In this document: one piece after another, positions 31,614 through 42,795 of the stretch
Layout of the letters: every line of letters starts with the position of its first letter
Numbering within the stretch: position 1 is the first letter of the stretch
Assembly: GCA_020161145.1 (NCBI GenBank)
Contig: JAIUPQ010000004.1
Location: 62,001-126,000, forward strand
Length of the DNA: 64,000 bases
Source of the DNA: Pseudomonadota bacterium
GTDB taxonomy: Bacteria; Pseudomonadota; Gammaproteobacteria; Burkholderiales; Burkholderiaceae_C
Direction of reading: 5' to 3'
Notes under the pieces: model-generated
Database searches by the model: none
Told to the model about the DNA's origin: nothing
What the model saw: the letters and a program-made list of their open reading frames with translations, nothing else
Translations under genes and position numbers: made by a program

Positions 31614-31627
31614 TTGATCTGCATCAA
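31614..31627 (+). promoter_or_regulatory. FNR/Anr-type box upstream of tryptophanase
   Basis: TTGATCTGCATCAA is a perfect match to the FNR/Anr consensus TTGAT-N4-ATCAA. It is centred about 94 bp before the tryptophanase ATG. A weak -10-like TACCTT at 31673-31678 would place the box near -64, close to a class I activator position. It could alternatively serve the divergent gene. Confidence 0.6.
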
Positions 31628-31714
31628 CCTCGGCGTTGGTGCCAACCGACACCACGGCCCGGCGGCCGGTGCTACCTTGCCACGCACTATCTCCAACCGA
31701 CGCTGAGGAACCCC

Positions 31715-33088
31715 ATGCCCAAGACCCTGATTGAACCTTTTCGCATCAAGTCCATCGAGCCCATCAAGATGACCACACGCGCGCAGCGCGAGCAGTTGCT
31801 GGAGGCGGCCAGGCTCAATGTGTTTTTGCTGCGCGCCGAGGACGTGCTGATCGACTGGTTGACCGACTCCGGCACGGGCGCCATGTCGTCGCGCCAATGG
31901 GGCGCGGTGATGGAGGGCGACGAGAGCTATGCCGGCGCGCGCAGCTTTTACCGCCTGGAGCGCGTGGTGCAGGAGCTGACCGGCATGGCCCATTTCGTGC
32001 CGACGCACCAGGGCCGGGCGGCCGAGAAGGTGCTCTTCGGTGCGGTGTGCGAGCGCGGCCAACTGGTGCCTAACAACTGCCATTTCGACACCACGCGCGC
32101 CAACCTGGAGTACCTGGGCGTGGAGGCGCAAGACCTGGTGATTGCCGAGGGTTTGCAGCCCAGCCTGGTGCACCCGTTCAAGGGCAATATCGACCTGGCG
32201 CGGGTGGCGGCGCTGCTGGAGACCGAGGGCGCGCGCATTCCGTTCGGCATGCTCACGGTCACCAACAACACGGGCGGCGGGCAGCCGGTGTCCATGGCCA
32301 ATATCCGCGACTATGCGGCGCTGCTCAAACGCCATGGCAAGCCGCTGGTGATGGACGTGTGTCGCTTTGCCGAGAACGCCATGTTCATCAAGATGCGCGA
32401 GCCGGGCTATGCGCAGGTCAGCATCCGCGCCATCGTGCAGGAGATGTTCTCGTATGCCGATGGCTGCACCATGAGCGCCAAGAAGGACGGCATGGTCAAC
32501 ATGGGCGGCTTCATCGCGCTGCGCGACGATCGCTGGATCGAGCCGGTGCGCAACGGGCTGATTCTGGCCGAGGGCTTTCCCACCTACGGCGGCCTGGCCG
32601 GGCGCGACCTGGAGGCGCTGGCCGTGGGGCTGGAGGAGGGCATCGACGAGGACTACCTGCGCTACCGCCTGCGCACGGCCGAATACCTGGGCGAGCGGCT
32701 GGAAGCGGCCGGCGTGGGCTTCATGAAGCCCACCGGCGGCCACGCGGTCTACATCGATGCGCGCACGGTGCTGCCGCAGATGCCGGTGGCCCAGTACCCG
32801 GCCTGGGCGCTGTGCAATGCGCTGTACCTGGAGGGGGGCATTCGCGGTGTGGAGGTGGGCTCGGTGATGTTCGGCAAGCGGCTGGCCGACGGCACCGAGA
32901 CCTTCCATGCGATGGAGCTGGTGCGGCTGGCGTTTCCGCGCCGCATGTACACGCAGTCGCACTTCGACTACGCGGCCGAGGTCATCGCCGAGGTCAAGGC
33001 CAAGGCCGCCGCCATTCGCGGCGTGCGCATCACCAAGCAGCCCAGGCTGCTGCGGCACTTCACGGCCGAGTTCGCCTGGGCTTCTTGA
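31715..33088 (+). CDS. tnaA: Tryptophanase (tryptophan indole-lyase) family
   Basis: This 457-aa PLP-dependent beta-eliminating lyase has the PLP lysine in SAKKD (Lys257). The residues that separate tryptophanase from tyrosine phenol-lyase are of the tryptophanase kind: Asp125 in FDTT, Val381 in VEVG where TPL has Arg, and His448 in LRHFT where TPL has Phe. It would cleave tryptophan to indole, pyruvate and ammonia. Overall it is diverged from the E. coli enzyme. It converges on a TPL gene with 4 bp between stops. An upstream open frame is ignored because family homology starts at this ATG. Confidence 0.85.
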   Translation: MPKTLIEPFRIKSIEPIKMTTRAQREQLLEAARLNVFLLRAEDVLIDWLTDSGTGAMSSRQWGAVMEGDESYAGARSFYRLERVVQELTGMAHFVPTHQGRAAEKVLFGAVCERGQLVPNNCHFDTTRANLEYLGVEAQDLVIAEGLQPSLVHPFKGNIDLARVAALLETEGARIPFGMLTVTNNTGGGQPVSMANIRDYAALLKRHGKPLVMDVCRFAENAMFIKMREPGYAQVSIRAIVQEMFSYADGCTMSAKKDGMVNMGGFIALRDDRWIEPVRNGLILAEGFPTYGGLAGRDLEALAVGLEEGIDEDYLRYRLRTAEYLGERLEAAGVGFMKPTGGHAVYIDARTVLPQMPVAQYPAWALCNALYLEGGIRGVEVGSVMFGKRLADGTETFHAMELVRLAFPRRMYTQSHFDYAAEVIAEVKAKAAAIRGVRITKQPRLLRHFTAEFAWAS

Positions 33089-33092
33089 TGCC

Positions 33093-34667
<1,575 letters not shown>

Positions 34668-34696
34668 TCAAGTTTTGCGCCGCCGCTACCCCCGGC

Positions 34697-36631
34697 TTAC
34701 GGCTTGAGGTGCTGGCCGAAGAAGCGCTCCATGGCGCCGTAGAACTCGAAGCGGTTCTCCTCGTTGGCAAAGCCGTGGCCTTCGTTGTCCTTGACCATGT
34801 ACTCGACGGCCACGCCGCGTTTCCGCAGCGCCTCGACCATCTGGTCGCTCTCGGCCTGTTTGACGCGCGGATCCTTGGCGCCCTGGACGACCAGCAGCGG
34901 CGTCTTGATCTTGTCGGCGTGGAGTGCGGGCGAGGTGGCTTCCAGCCGCTTTTTCTGCACCGGATCGTTGGGGTCGCCCACCATGGCATATAGCTGCTGG
35001 CGCCAGCTCTCCCAGTAGGGCGGAATGGAGCCCATGAAGGTCAGCAGGTTGGAGACGCCCACGTAGTCCACGGCGGCGGCGTAGAGGTCGGGTGTGGTGG
35101 TGATGCCGGCCAGGGTGGCGTAGCCGCCGTAGCTGCCGCCGTAGATGCCCAGGCGCTTGGGGTCGGCAATGCCCTGGGCCACCAGCCAGCGGGCGCCGTC
35201 GGTGATGTCGTCCTGCATGGCCAGGCCCCATTGGCCGAAGCTGGCCTCCCAGAAGGTGCGGCCATAGCCGGTGGAGCCGCGGAAGTTCATCTGCAGCACG
35301 CAATAGCCCCGGTTGGCCAGAAACTGCACCTCGGGTTTGAAGCCCAAGGAATCGCGGGCCCAGGGGCCGCCGTGCGGGTTGACGATGCAGGCCAGGTTCT
35401 TGGGCGTGCGGCCCACGGGCAGCGTCAGGTAGCCGGTGATGACCAGGCCGTCGCGGGCGGTGTAGCTGATGGGTTTCATTTGCGCCATCTGCGCCTCGGG
35501 CAGCCTGGCGTTGATGACGGCCAGCTGGGTCAGCTCACCGCGCTGGCTGTCGTACAGGTAGCGCACGCCAGGGGTGCGGTCGCTGGAGGCGGAGACGATG
35601 TGGCGGTCCTCGGCCCGGGTGCTGGCTTGCAGGTCGATGCGGTAGCCGGGCAGGCGCTTTTCCAGATCGTGGTAGAGCCGCTCGGTTTGCGCGTCGAAGT
35701 AGTGCTGCTGCCGCTTGGCACCCTCATATTGGGCCTCGGTCAGCACCTTGCGCGCGCGGGAGTAGTTGGCGTAGGTGAGGTCGTTGCCCGGTGGCTGGAA
35801 GATCACTTCTTCAGCGCCAGGCTGGGTGGGGTCTACACGCACCAGGGACAGCAGGTCGCGGCCGCGGTTGGAGCTGAGGTAGAGGCGCTGGTTGTCGAAA
35901 TCGAAAAAGAGCGGTGCCACCGTGGTCTTGTAGTCGGTCTCGATGATGGGTTTGAACGCGTCTTCTTCGCTGGCGCGCCACAGCAGCTGCTTTTGCGTGC
36001 CCACGGTGGCGTAGGCGGCGCGCAGGCGGCCGGCGTGGTCGGTCAGCCAGTAGTCGATGGTGCCGGGGTTGGTGGCCACCAGCGTCTCCTTGCCGCTGCG
36101 CACGTGCACGCGGTAGACGTCGAAGGTCTTCTTGTCGCGCCGGTTGTGCATCAGCAGCAGGTGTTCGGGGTCATCCTCGAGCACATCGACGACGCCGGCG
36201 CGCACGCCGTCGTAAGGGGTGAGGTCGGTGATCTGGCCGTCTTTGGGGTTGACGGCGATGACGTGGTAGTTCTCGTCACCGCCAAAGTCCTTGGCGTAGA
36301 GCAGCGTGTCGCCGCCTTTCCAGAAGTAGCCGTCGACGTCGCGGGCGCTCTCGAAGCTGAGCTGGCGCGGCTGGCCCTGGCGCCGGGCGCCGTCCAGCGC
36401 CTGCACGAAGACGTTGAGGCGGGGCGTGGCCCCTGCGGCAGCCGGGGCCGGCTCCATCCAGGACAGCCAGCGGCCGTCGCCGCTGAGCTGGAAGTTGCTC
36501 TGGGGCGGGTTGGCGAAGAAGTCGCGCAGCGGGAGGTTGGGGGGCTGCGGGGTGTCGGCGGCCCACGCGGCAGGGGGCGGGGCCAGCAGCAGGGCGGCGC
36601 AGGCGGGGGCAAGCAGATGCCAGGACTTCAT
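34697..36631 (-). CDS. Secreted S9 prolyl-oligopeptidase family peptidase
   Basis: The 644-aa protein has a signal peptide (to about residue 24) and is probably periplasmic or secreted. A beta-propeller-like N-terminal region (about 35-385) precedes the alpha/beta hydrolase domain. The catalytic triad is visible: Ser in GGSYGGY, Asp in QGAKDPRV and His in NEGHGF. Motifs NPHGGPWARD and NFRGSTGYGR support the S9 family, dipeptidyl-peptidase/acylaminoacyl-peptidase type. Together with the neighbouring amino-acid lyases it may help use peptides as carbon source. It is preceded by no obvious operon partner. Confidence 0.9.
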   Translation of the reverse strand: MKSWHLLAPACAALLLAPPPAAWAADTPQPPNLPLRDFFANPPQSNFQLSGDGRWLSWMEPAPAAAGATPRLNVFVQALDGARRQGQPRQLSFESARDVDGYFWKGGDTLLYAKDFGGDENYHVIAVNPKDGQITDLTPYDGVRAGVVDVLEDDPEHLLLMHNRRDKKTFDVYRVHVRSGKETLVATNPGTIDYWLTDHAGRLRAAYATVGTQKQLLWRASEEDAFKPIIETDYKTTVAPLFFDFDNQRLYLSSNRGRDLLSLVRVDPTQPGAEEVIFQPPGNDLTYANYSRARKVLTEAQYEGAKRQQHYFDAQTERLYHDLEKRLPGYRIDLQASTRAEDRHIVSASSDRTPGVRYLYDSQRGELTQLAVINARLPEAQMAQMKPISYTARDGLVITGYLTLPVGRTPKNLACIVNPHGGPWARDSLGFKPEVQFLANRGYCVLQMNFRGSTGYGRTFWEASFGQWGLAMQDDITDGARWLVAQGIADPKRLGIYGGSYGGYATLAGITTTPDLYAAAVDYVGVSNLLTFMGSIPPYWESWRQQLYAMVGDPNDPVQKKRLEATSPALHADKIKTPLLVVQGAKDPRVKQAESDQMVEALRKRGVAVEYMVKDNEGHGFANEENRFEFYGAMERFFGQHLKP

Positions 36632-36741
36632 CGGGTCTCCTTGAAAAGGGGGTGAGGCCGCGATGGTGTGCCGGACGGGGTGTGGGGTCGTGCGCGAAGC
36701 GACCGATTGCAGGCTGGGCGGTACAGGCTGCGCGCAGGCAA

Positions 36742-36770
36742 GAAAAAAGGGGCTGCGTGAGCAGCCCCTT
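36742..36770 (-). terminator. Intrinsic terminator of groES-groEL
   Basis: On the minus strand a perfect 10-bp stem (AAGGGGCTGC / GCAGCCCCTT, 4-nt loop) is followed by a U-run, 32 bp after the groEL stop. This is a canonical rho-independent terminator. Confidence 0.92.
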
Positions 36771-36802
36771 GGGTCTTGAAGGCAGGCGGCTTGGCGCCGG
36801 AC

Positions 36803-38467
<1,665 letters not shown>

Positions 38468-38550
38468 CTAGGGAAGGGGGCTCGATCCGGGTGGCCCGGA
38501 TGGCAGCAACCCCCTCGAGGTGGTCTGGGCCACGGCCCAGGCCAGGGGGC

Positions 38551-38841
38551 TTACTTTTGAACCACGGCGAAGAGGTCTTCTTCGCGCATCACCAGCAGCT
38601 CGTCGCCATCGACCTTGACGGCCTGGCCCGAGTACTTGCCGAACAGCACGCGGTCGCCCACCGCCACGTTCAGGGCAACGAAATCGCCTTTGTCGTTGCG
38701 CTTGCCCGGGCCGACAGCCAGCACTTCACCCTGGTCGGGCTTTTCGGCGGCGTTGTCGGGGATGACGATGCCCGAGGCGGTCTTGGTTTCGTTTTCCAGG
38801 CGCTTGACGATCACGCGATCGTGCAGGGGACGCAGTTTCAT
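38551..38841 (-). CDS. groS: Co-chaperonin GroES
   Basis: The 96-aa lid of the GroEL cage has the usual start [13 protein letters not shown], the mobile-loop region [17 protein letters not shown], and GEVLAVGPG. The open frame extends upstream, but the ATG at 38841 is preceded by AAGGAG and gives the standard length. It is the first gene of the bicistronic groES-groEL operon, with promoter and CIRCE just upstream. Confidence 0.99.
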   Translation of the reverse strand: MKLRPLHDRVIVKRLENETKTASGIVIPDNAAEKPDQGEVLAVGPGKRNDKGDFVALNVAVGDRVLFGKYSGQAVKVDGDELLVMREEDLFAVVQK

Positions 38842-38920
38842 GGGTTCTCCTTGAGGGAAAAAGCACGCCGCAGCGAAGGCTGCGGCGCAGACGGTTCGAT
38901 CGGGCCCGATCAGGGTGCTG

Positions 38921-38947
38921 TTAGCACTCAATCGACCCGAGTGCTAA
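38921..38947. promoter_or_regulatory. CIRCE element (HrcA operator)
   Basis: TTAGCACTC (38921-38929), a 9-nt spacer and GAGTGCTAA (38939-38947) make an exact match to the CIRCE consensus. It lies about 80 bp upstream of groES, just downstream of the -10 box, so HrcA binding would block transcription until heat shock. Confidence 0.97.
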
Positions 38948-38949
38948 CA

Positions 38950-38977
38950 ATTATAGGGGTGCCTCAGGCGATTTCAA
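38950..38977 (-). promoter_or_regulatory. Sigma-70 type groES promoter
   Basis: On the minus strand TTGAAA (38977-38972) and TATAAT (38955-38950) are separated by 16 bp, and the CIRCE begins 2 bp after the -10. The arrangement is that of a housekeeping promoter controlled by HrcA; no sigma-32 consensus was recognised. Confidence 0.85.
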
Positions 38978-38992
38978 GAGGCGCTGGTGCCA

Positions 38993-39211
38993 TCAGGTGG
39001 CTGCGGGCGGCGAGGCGTCGTCGGCCTCATCGGGCGCGGCGCCGACGCGGTAGTGCTCACTGGCCCAGGCGCCAAAGTCCAGCCCCTGGCAGCGGGCGCT
39101 GCAAAAAGGCCGGTAGGGGTTGTCGGCGGCGTACCAGGTGGCTTCGCCGCAAGCGGGGCAGGCGACCTGGATGCGGCGTGCAGCGGCGCTGGAGTCGGGG
39201 GGCGCCGTCAT
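38993..39211 (-). CDS. yacG: DNA gyrase inhibitor YacG
   Basis: The 72-aa protein has the zinc-binding pattern CPACG...FCSARC and the following GLDFGAWASEHYRV, typical of YacG. In E. coli YacG binds GyrB and inhibits DNA binding by gyrase. The ATG overlaps the zapD stop codon (ATGA), so it is the last gene of the pilB-pilC-pilD-coaE-zapD-yacG series. The open frame extends upstream, but homology starts here. Confidence 0.93.
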   Translation of the reverse strand: MTAPPDSSAAARRIQVACPACGEATWYAADNPYRPFCSARCQGLDFGAWASEHYRVGAAPDEADDASPPAAT

Positions 39212-39969
39212 GCGCACAGCGCCAAATCCATGGTGATGTCGGCGTCGGTGGCCGGGCGCAGGCGGCCATCGGCCGGGTCGGGGCGCATCAGGCGCACGCC
39301 CACCATCAGGCGGTGGCCGGTGATTTCGGGCACCAGGCCGGTGTCGCCATCCAGGCGCAGGCGCAGCAGCTGGTAGGTTTTGCCCGGGGCCAGGCTTTGC
39401 TGGTATTGGCCGGCAGTGGCGACGATGCGCTGGGGCATGCCGGTGTCGCGCAACAGGTGCAGCATCAGGCGCAGTGCATGGGCCAGCGGGGTCAGCTCGG
39501 TCAGCCACCGTTGCAGGTCGGCGCGGCGCTGGTCGGCGGGGTGTTGCTGCCAGGCGTAGTAGCCGGGCAGGTCGAACTCGCAAGTGCCGGCCGGGATGTG
39601 GATGCGGCTGCGGATGCCCATCAGCCATTCGTTGCTGGTCAGTCCCTGGCCCGCCTTGCCGGTGGTCTGGTTGAGGGCGTCAAACGCCGCGTCGATGCGG
39701 GCGACCACGTCATCGAGTGCATCCTCGCTGACGCCAGGGTGGCCGCGGTAGGCCTGAAATTGGGCCTTGTGGCGCTCCAGCTCCTTGAGCAAATCGCTCT
39801 TGAGGTCGGCGCGGGCGGCCACGTCGAGGATGTCGAACAGCGTGGCGAGCGCGAAATGGTGGTCGATGGCGTCGTCGCGCGCCACCAGCGTGTCCAGCCG
39901 GCCGACAAGCTGCTCCAGCCGCAGCAGCGTGCGCACGCTTTCGTTCAGCGGGTATTCGTAGAGGACCAA
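39208..39969 (-). CDS. zapD: Cell division protein ZapD (TTG start)
   Basis: ZapD cross-links FtsZ filaments at the division ring. The 253-aa product has the family opening (V/I)LYEYPLNE.VRTLLRLEQL and the conserved block GYYAWQQHPADQRRADLQRW. The family usually starts with Met-Ile-Leu-Tyr-Glu-Tyr; here the only codon at the matching position is TTG at 39969, so a TTG start is proposed. No ATG or GTG in frame gives a sensible N-terminus. It overlaps yacG and follows coaE by 43 bp. Confidence 0.9.
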   Translation of the reverse strand: MVLYEYPLNESVRTLLRLEQLVGRLDTLVARDDAIDHHFALATLFDILDVAARADLKSDLLKELERHKAQFQAYRGHPGVSEDALDDVVARIDAAFDALNQTTGKAGQGLTSNEWLMGIRSRIHIPAGTCEFDLPGYYAWQQHPADQRRADLQRWLTELTPLAHALRLMLHLLRDTGMPQRIVATAGQYQQSLAPGKTYQLLRLRLDGDTGLVPEITGHRLMVGVRLMRPDPADGRLRPATDADITMDLALCA

Positions 39970-40012
39970 GGCGCGCTCAACCCCATGTGATCGTTGTGCA
40001 GCGGCGATTGTT

Positions 40013-40645
40013 TCACAGCACGGGCAGCGCCCAGGCCTGCCAGACGCGATCGACCTCGGCGCGCAAGGCCTCCAGGGTGATGGCGTGGTTGACGATGACG
40101 GCATCGGCCACGGCGCGGCGCTGGGCGTTGCTGGCCTGCTGGGCGATGACGCGACGCACGTCCGCCTCGGTCCAGCCGGAGCGGGCCATGACGCGGCGCA
40201 CCTGCTCGTCGGGAGGGCACTCCACCACCAGCACCTTGTCCACCCGATCCGCCCAGTGGCCGGACTCCACCAGCAGCGGCACATCAAACACCACCGGCCA
40301 GCCGGGGCGTGCCTGCATCAGCTGCCGGGCGTCAGCCAAAGCTTGCGTCAGGATCAGGGGGTGGAGGATGGCCTCCAGCCGCTGGCGTGCCTGGGCGGCG
40401 TCGGGGCCGGCGAAGACGACGGTGCGCATGTGGGCGCGATCCAGTGCGCCGTCACGGTCTATGGCTGCGGCGCCAAAGGCGTCGGCGATGGCCGGCAGCG
40501 CGGCGCCACCAGGGGCGGTCAGGGCACGGGCCAGGGCGTCGGTGTCGACAATGCCGGCACCCAGGTCGGCCAGCATCCGGGCCACGGTGGACTTGCCGCT
40601 GCCGATGCCGCCCGTCAGGCCGATGGTGGTTACAGCCCCAGCCAT
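40013..40645 (-). CDS. coaE: Dephospho-CoA kinase
   Basis: CoaE phosphorylates dephospho-CoA at the 3' hydroxyl, the last step of coenzyme A synthesis. The 210-aa protein has the P-loop GLTGGIGSGKST, DTDALAR, the HPLI motif and VVFDVPLLVES, all standard. Its 5' end overlaps pilD by 16 bp, an arrangement common in beta- and gamma-proteobacteria (pilD-coaE). Confidence 0.97.
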   Translation of the reverse strand: MAGAVTTIGLTGGIGSGKSTVARMLADLGAGIVDTDALARALTAPGGAALPAIADAFGAAAIDRDGALDRAHMRTVVFAGPDAAQARQRLEAILHPLILTQALADARQLMQARPGWPVVFDVPLLVESGHWADRVDKVLVVECPPDEQVRRVMARSGWTEADVRRVIAQQASNAQRRAVADAVIVNHAITLEALRAEVDRVWQAWALPVL

Positions 40646-41556
40646 GCGTTGACGCGGCCCGTGCCGAGCAGCATCACTGCGATGCCGCCGCCAGCCAGGA
40701 AGGGGCCGAACGGCACGTAGCCGCCCTCCCGCAGGCCCCCGCTGAACTTGAGGCCCAGGCCGACGACCGTGCCGACGATGGACGAGGCCAGGATGATGGG
40801 CAGCAAGGCGGGCCAGCCCAGCCAGGCGCCCAGCGCGGCCAGCAGTTTGAAGTCACCGGCGCCCATGCCTTCCTTGCCCGTGACCAGCTTGAACAGCCAG
40901 TACACGGACCACAAGGCCAGGAAGCCGGCCACCGCACCCCAAAGTGCGCTTGCCAGCGGCACGCCGCTCCAGCCCAGGGCGGCTGCCACCAGGCCGGCCC
41001 ACAGCAGCGGCTGGTTCAACACGTCGGGCAGCAAGGTGGTGTCCCAGTCAATGGCCGAAAGGGTGACCAGCACCGCCAGCACGCCGCACCACAGCAGCGC
41101 CGTGGGGGTGGCGCCGAAGCGCCAGCCGGCCAGCGCGAACAGCACGCCAGTCAGCAGCTCGACGAGGGGATAGCGCACCGAAATGGGCGCGGCGCAGCCG
41201 GCACAGCGGCCTTTGAGGCGCAGCCAGCCCAGCAGCGGCACGTTCTCATGCCAGGCAATGGCGCGGTTGCAATGCGGACAGGCCGAGCCGGGAAAGGCCA
41301 GGTTGAACCGCGCAAGGGCGGCGAGCTGGCCTTCGATGCGCTGAGCCAGCGCACCCGCCTCCTTGGGTGCGTCGGCACCGAAGGTCTGACGCCAACCCTC
41401 GCCGTCACCCAGGTAGCCAGCGACTTCGCCCCAGTCGCCGCGCGCCATCATGCGCGGCAATCGGTACACCACCACGTTCAAAAAACTGCCGACCACCAGG
41501 CCGATGAGGCCTAGCGCCCAGGGTGAAGCAAACCAGGCCCAGAGACTATCCGCCAT
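40630..41556 (-). CDS. pilD: Type IV prepilin peptidase/N-methyltransferase
   Basis: PilD cleaves the leader of prepilins and methylates the new N-terminus, in the inner membrane. The 308-aa polytopic protein has the zinc-binding pair CPHCN...CAGC in the first cytoplasmic loop and the two catalytic aspartate sites IDWDTTLLPD and GAGDFKLLAALGAWLG. It overlaps the pilC stop by one base and coaE by 16, so pilB-pilC-pilD-coaE read as one operon. Confidence 0.96.
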   Translation of the reverse strand: MADSLWAWFASPWALGLIGLVVGSFLNVVVYRLPRMMARGDWGEVAGYLGDGEGWRQTFGADAPKEAGALAQRIEGQLAALARFNLAFPGSACPHCNRAIAWHENVPLLGWLRLKGRCAGCAAPISVRYPLVELLTGVLFALAGWRFGATPTALLWCGVLAVLVTLSAIDWDTTLLPDVLNQPLLWAGLVAAALGWSGVPLASALWGAVAGFLALWSVYWLFKLVTGKEGMGAGDFKLLAALGAWLGWPALLPIILASSIVGTVVGLGLKFSGGLREGGYVPFGPFLAGGGIAVMLLGTGRVNAWLGL

Positions 41557-42779
41557 CAGACGACCTGGCCAATCTTGAAGATGGGCAGGTACATGGAGAC
41601 CACGATGCCACCGATCAAGGTGCCCAGGAAGACGATGATGATGGGCTCCATCAGGCTGGACAGGCCTTTGACCATGTCGTCCACCTCGCCCTCATAGAAG
41701 TCGGCCGCCTTGCTCAGCATCGCGTCCAGCGAGCCGGACTCCTCGCCGATGGAGGCCATCTGCAACACCATGGTGGGAAAGACGTTGGTGGACGTCATGG
41801 CGGTGGTCAAGGCGGTGCCTGAGGCGACGTCGCGCTGAATCTGCTCGGTGGCATCGGCGTAGACGACGTTGCCGGCTGTGCCGCCCACCGAGTCGAGCGC
41901 GTCCACCAGTGGCACACCGGCCGCGAACATGGTGGACAGGGTGCTGGTCCAGCGCGCGATGATGGACTTGCGCACCAACTCACCAAAGACGGGCACGCGC
42001 AGCAACAGGCGATCCATGAACCGCTGCATATTCTCTGACCGCCGCCAGGTGCGCATGAACATGTAGCCACCGCCAAAGAGGGCACCGAAGATCAGCCACC
42101 AGTATTCGACGAAGAACTCGCTGATGGCCATGACGATCAAGGTGGGCGTGGGCAGGTCGGCGCCAAACGACTCAAAAACGCTCTTGAAGGCCGGAATGAC
42201 GAACACCATGATGACCGCCACCACAATAAATGCCACGATCAGCACGGAAGTGGGGTACATCAATGCCGATTTGACCTTCTGTTTGATGGCCAGGTTTTTT
42301 TCCTGGTAGATCGCCAGGCGGGTCAGCAACTCCTCCAGGATACCGCCTGCCTCACCGGCCTCGACCAGGTTGCAATACAGGTTGTCGAAGTACTGCGGGT
42401 GGCGACGAAACGCCTGTGACAGGCTGGTGCCGGTCTCGACGTCGGTGCGGATGTCGGTCAGCAGCTTGGTCAGGCGGGGGTTGGGGGCGCCGCGGGCCAC
42501 GATGTCGAAGGACTGCAGCAGGGGCACGCCGGCCTTCATCATGGTCGCCAGTTGGCGGGTGAAGACGGCAATATCCTTGGCTTTGATGGACTTTCCGCCT
42601 TTGGAGCGGCGGCGTTTGATCTTGGTGACCAATATGCCCTGACGCCGCAGGCTGGCGGTGACGGCCGATTCGCCAGCCGAGCGCTGCTCACCGCGCACGA
42701 CCTTGCCGTTGCGGTCCTTGCCCTCCCACTCGAAGATGAATTCCTTGACGGCCTTGGTGGCGGCAGTGGCGATGGCCAT
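41556..42779 (-). CDS. pilC: Type IV pilus inner-membrane platform protein PilC
   Basis: PilC is the inner-membrane platform that couples the PilB motor to pilus assembly. The 407-aa protein has two GspF/PilC repeats (about 70-195 and 275-400) with three membrane segments (around 175-195, 220-245, 380-400), and the blocks LLTRLAIYQEKNLAIKQKVK and MASIGEESGSLD. It follows pilB by 16 bp and overlaps pilD. Confidence 0.97.
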   Translation of the reverse strand: MAIATAATKAVKEFIFEWEGKDRNGKVVRGEQRSAGESAVTASLRRQGILVTKIKRRRSKGGKSIKAKDIAVFTRQLATMMKAGVPLLQSFDIVARGAPNPRLTKLLTDIRTDVETGTSLSQAFRRHPQYFDNLYCNLVEAGEAGGILEELLTRLAIYQEKNLAIKQKVKSALMYPTSVLIVAFIVVAVIMVFVIPAFKSVFESFGADLPTPTLIVMAISEFFVEYWWLIFGALFGGGYMFMRTWRRSENMQRFMDRLLLRVPVFGELVRKSIIARWTSTLSTMFAAGVPLVDALDSVGGTAGNVVYADATEQIQRDVASGTALTTAMTSTNVFPTMVLQMASIGEESGSLDAMLSKAADFYEGEVDDMVKGLSSLMEPIIIVFLGTLIGGIVVSMYLPIFKIGQVV

Positions 42780-42795
42780 GCGTCTGTTCCTCGTG

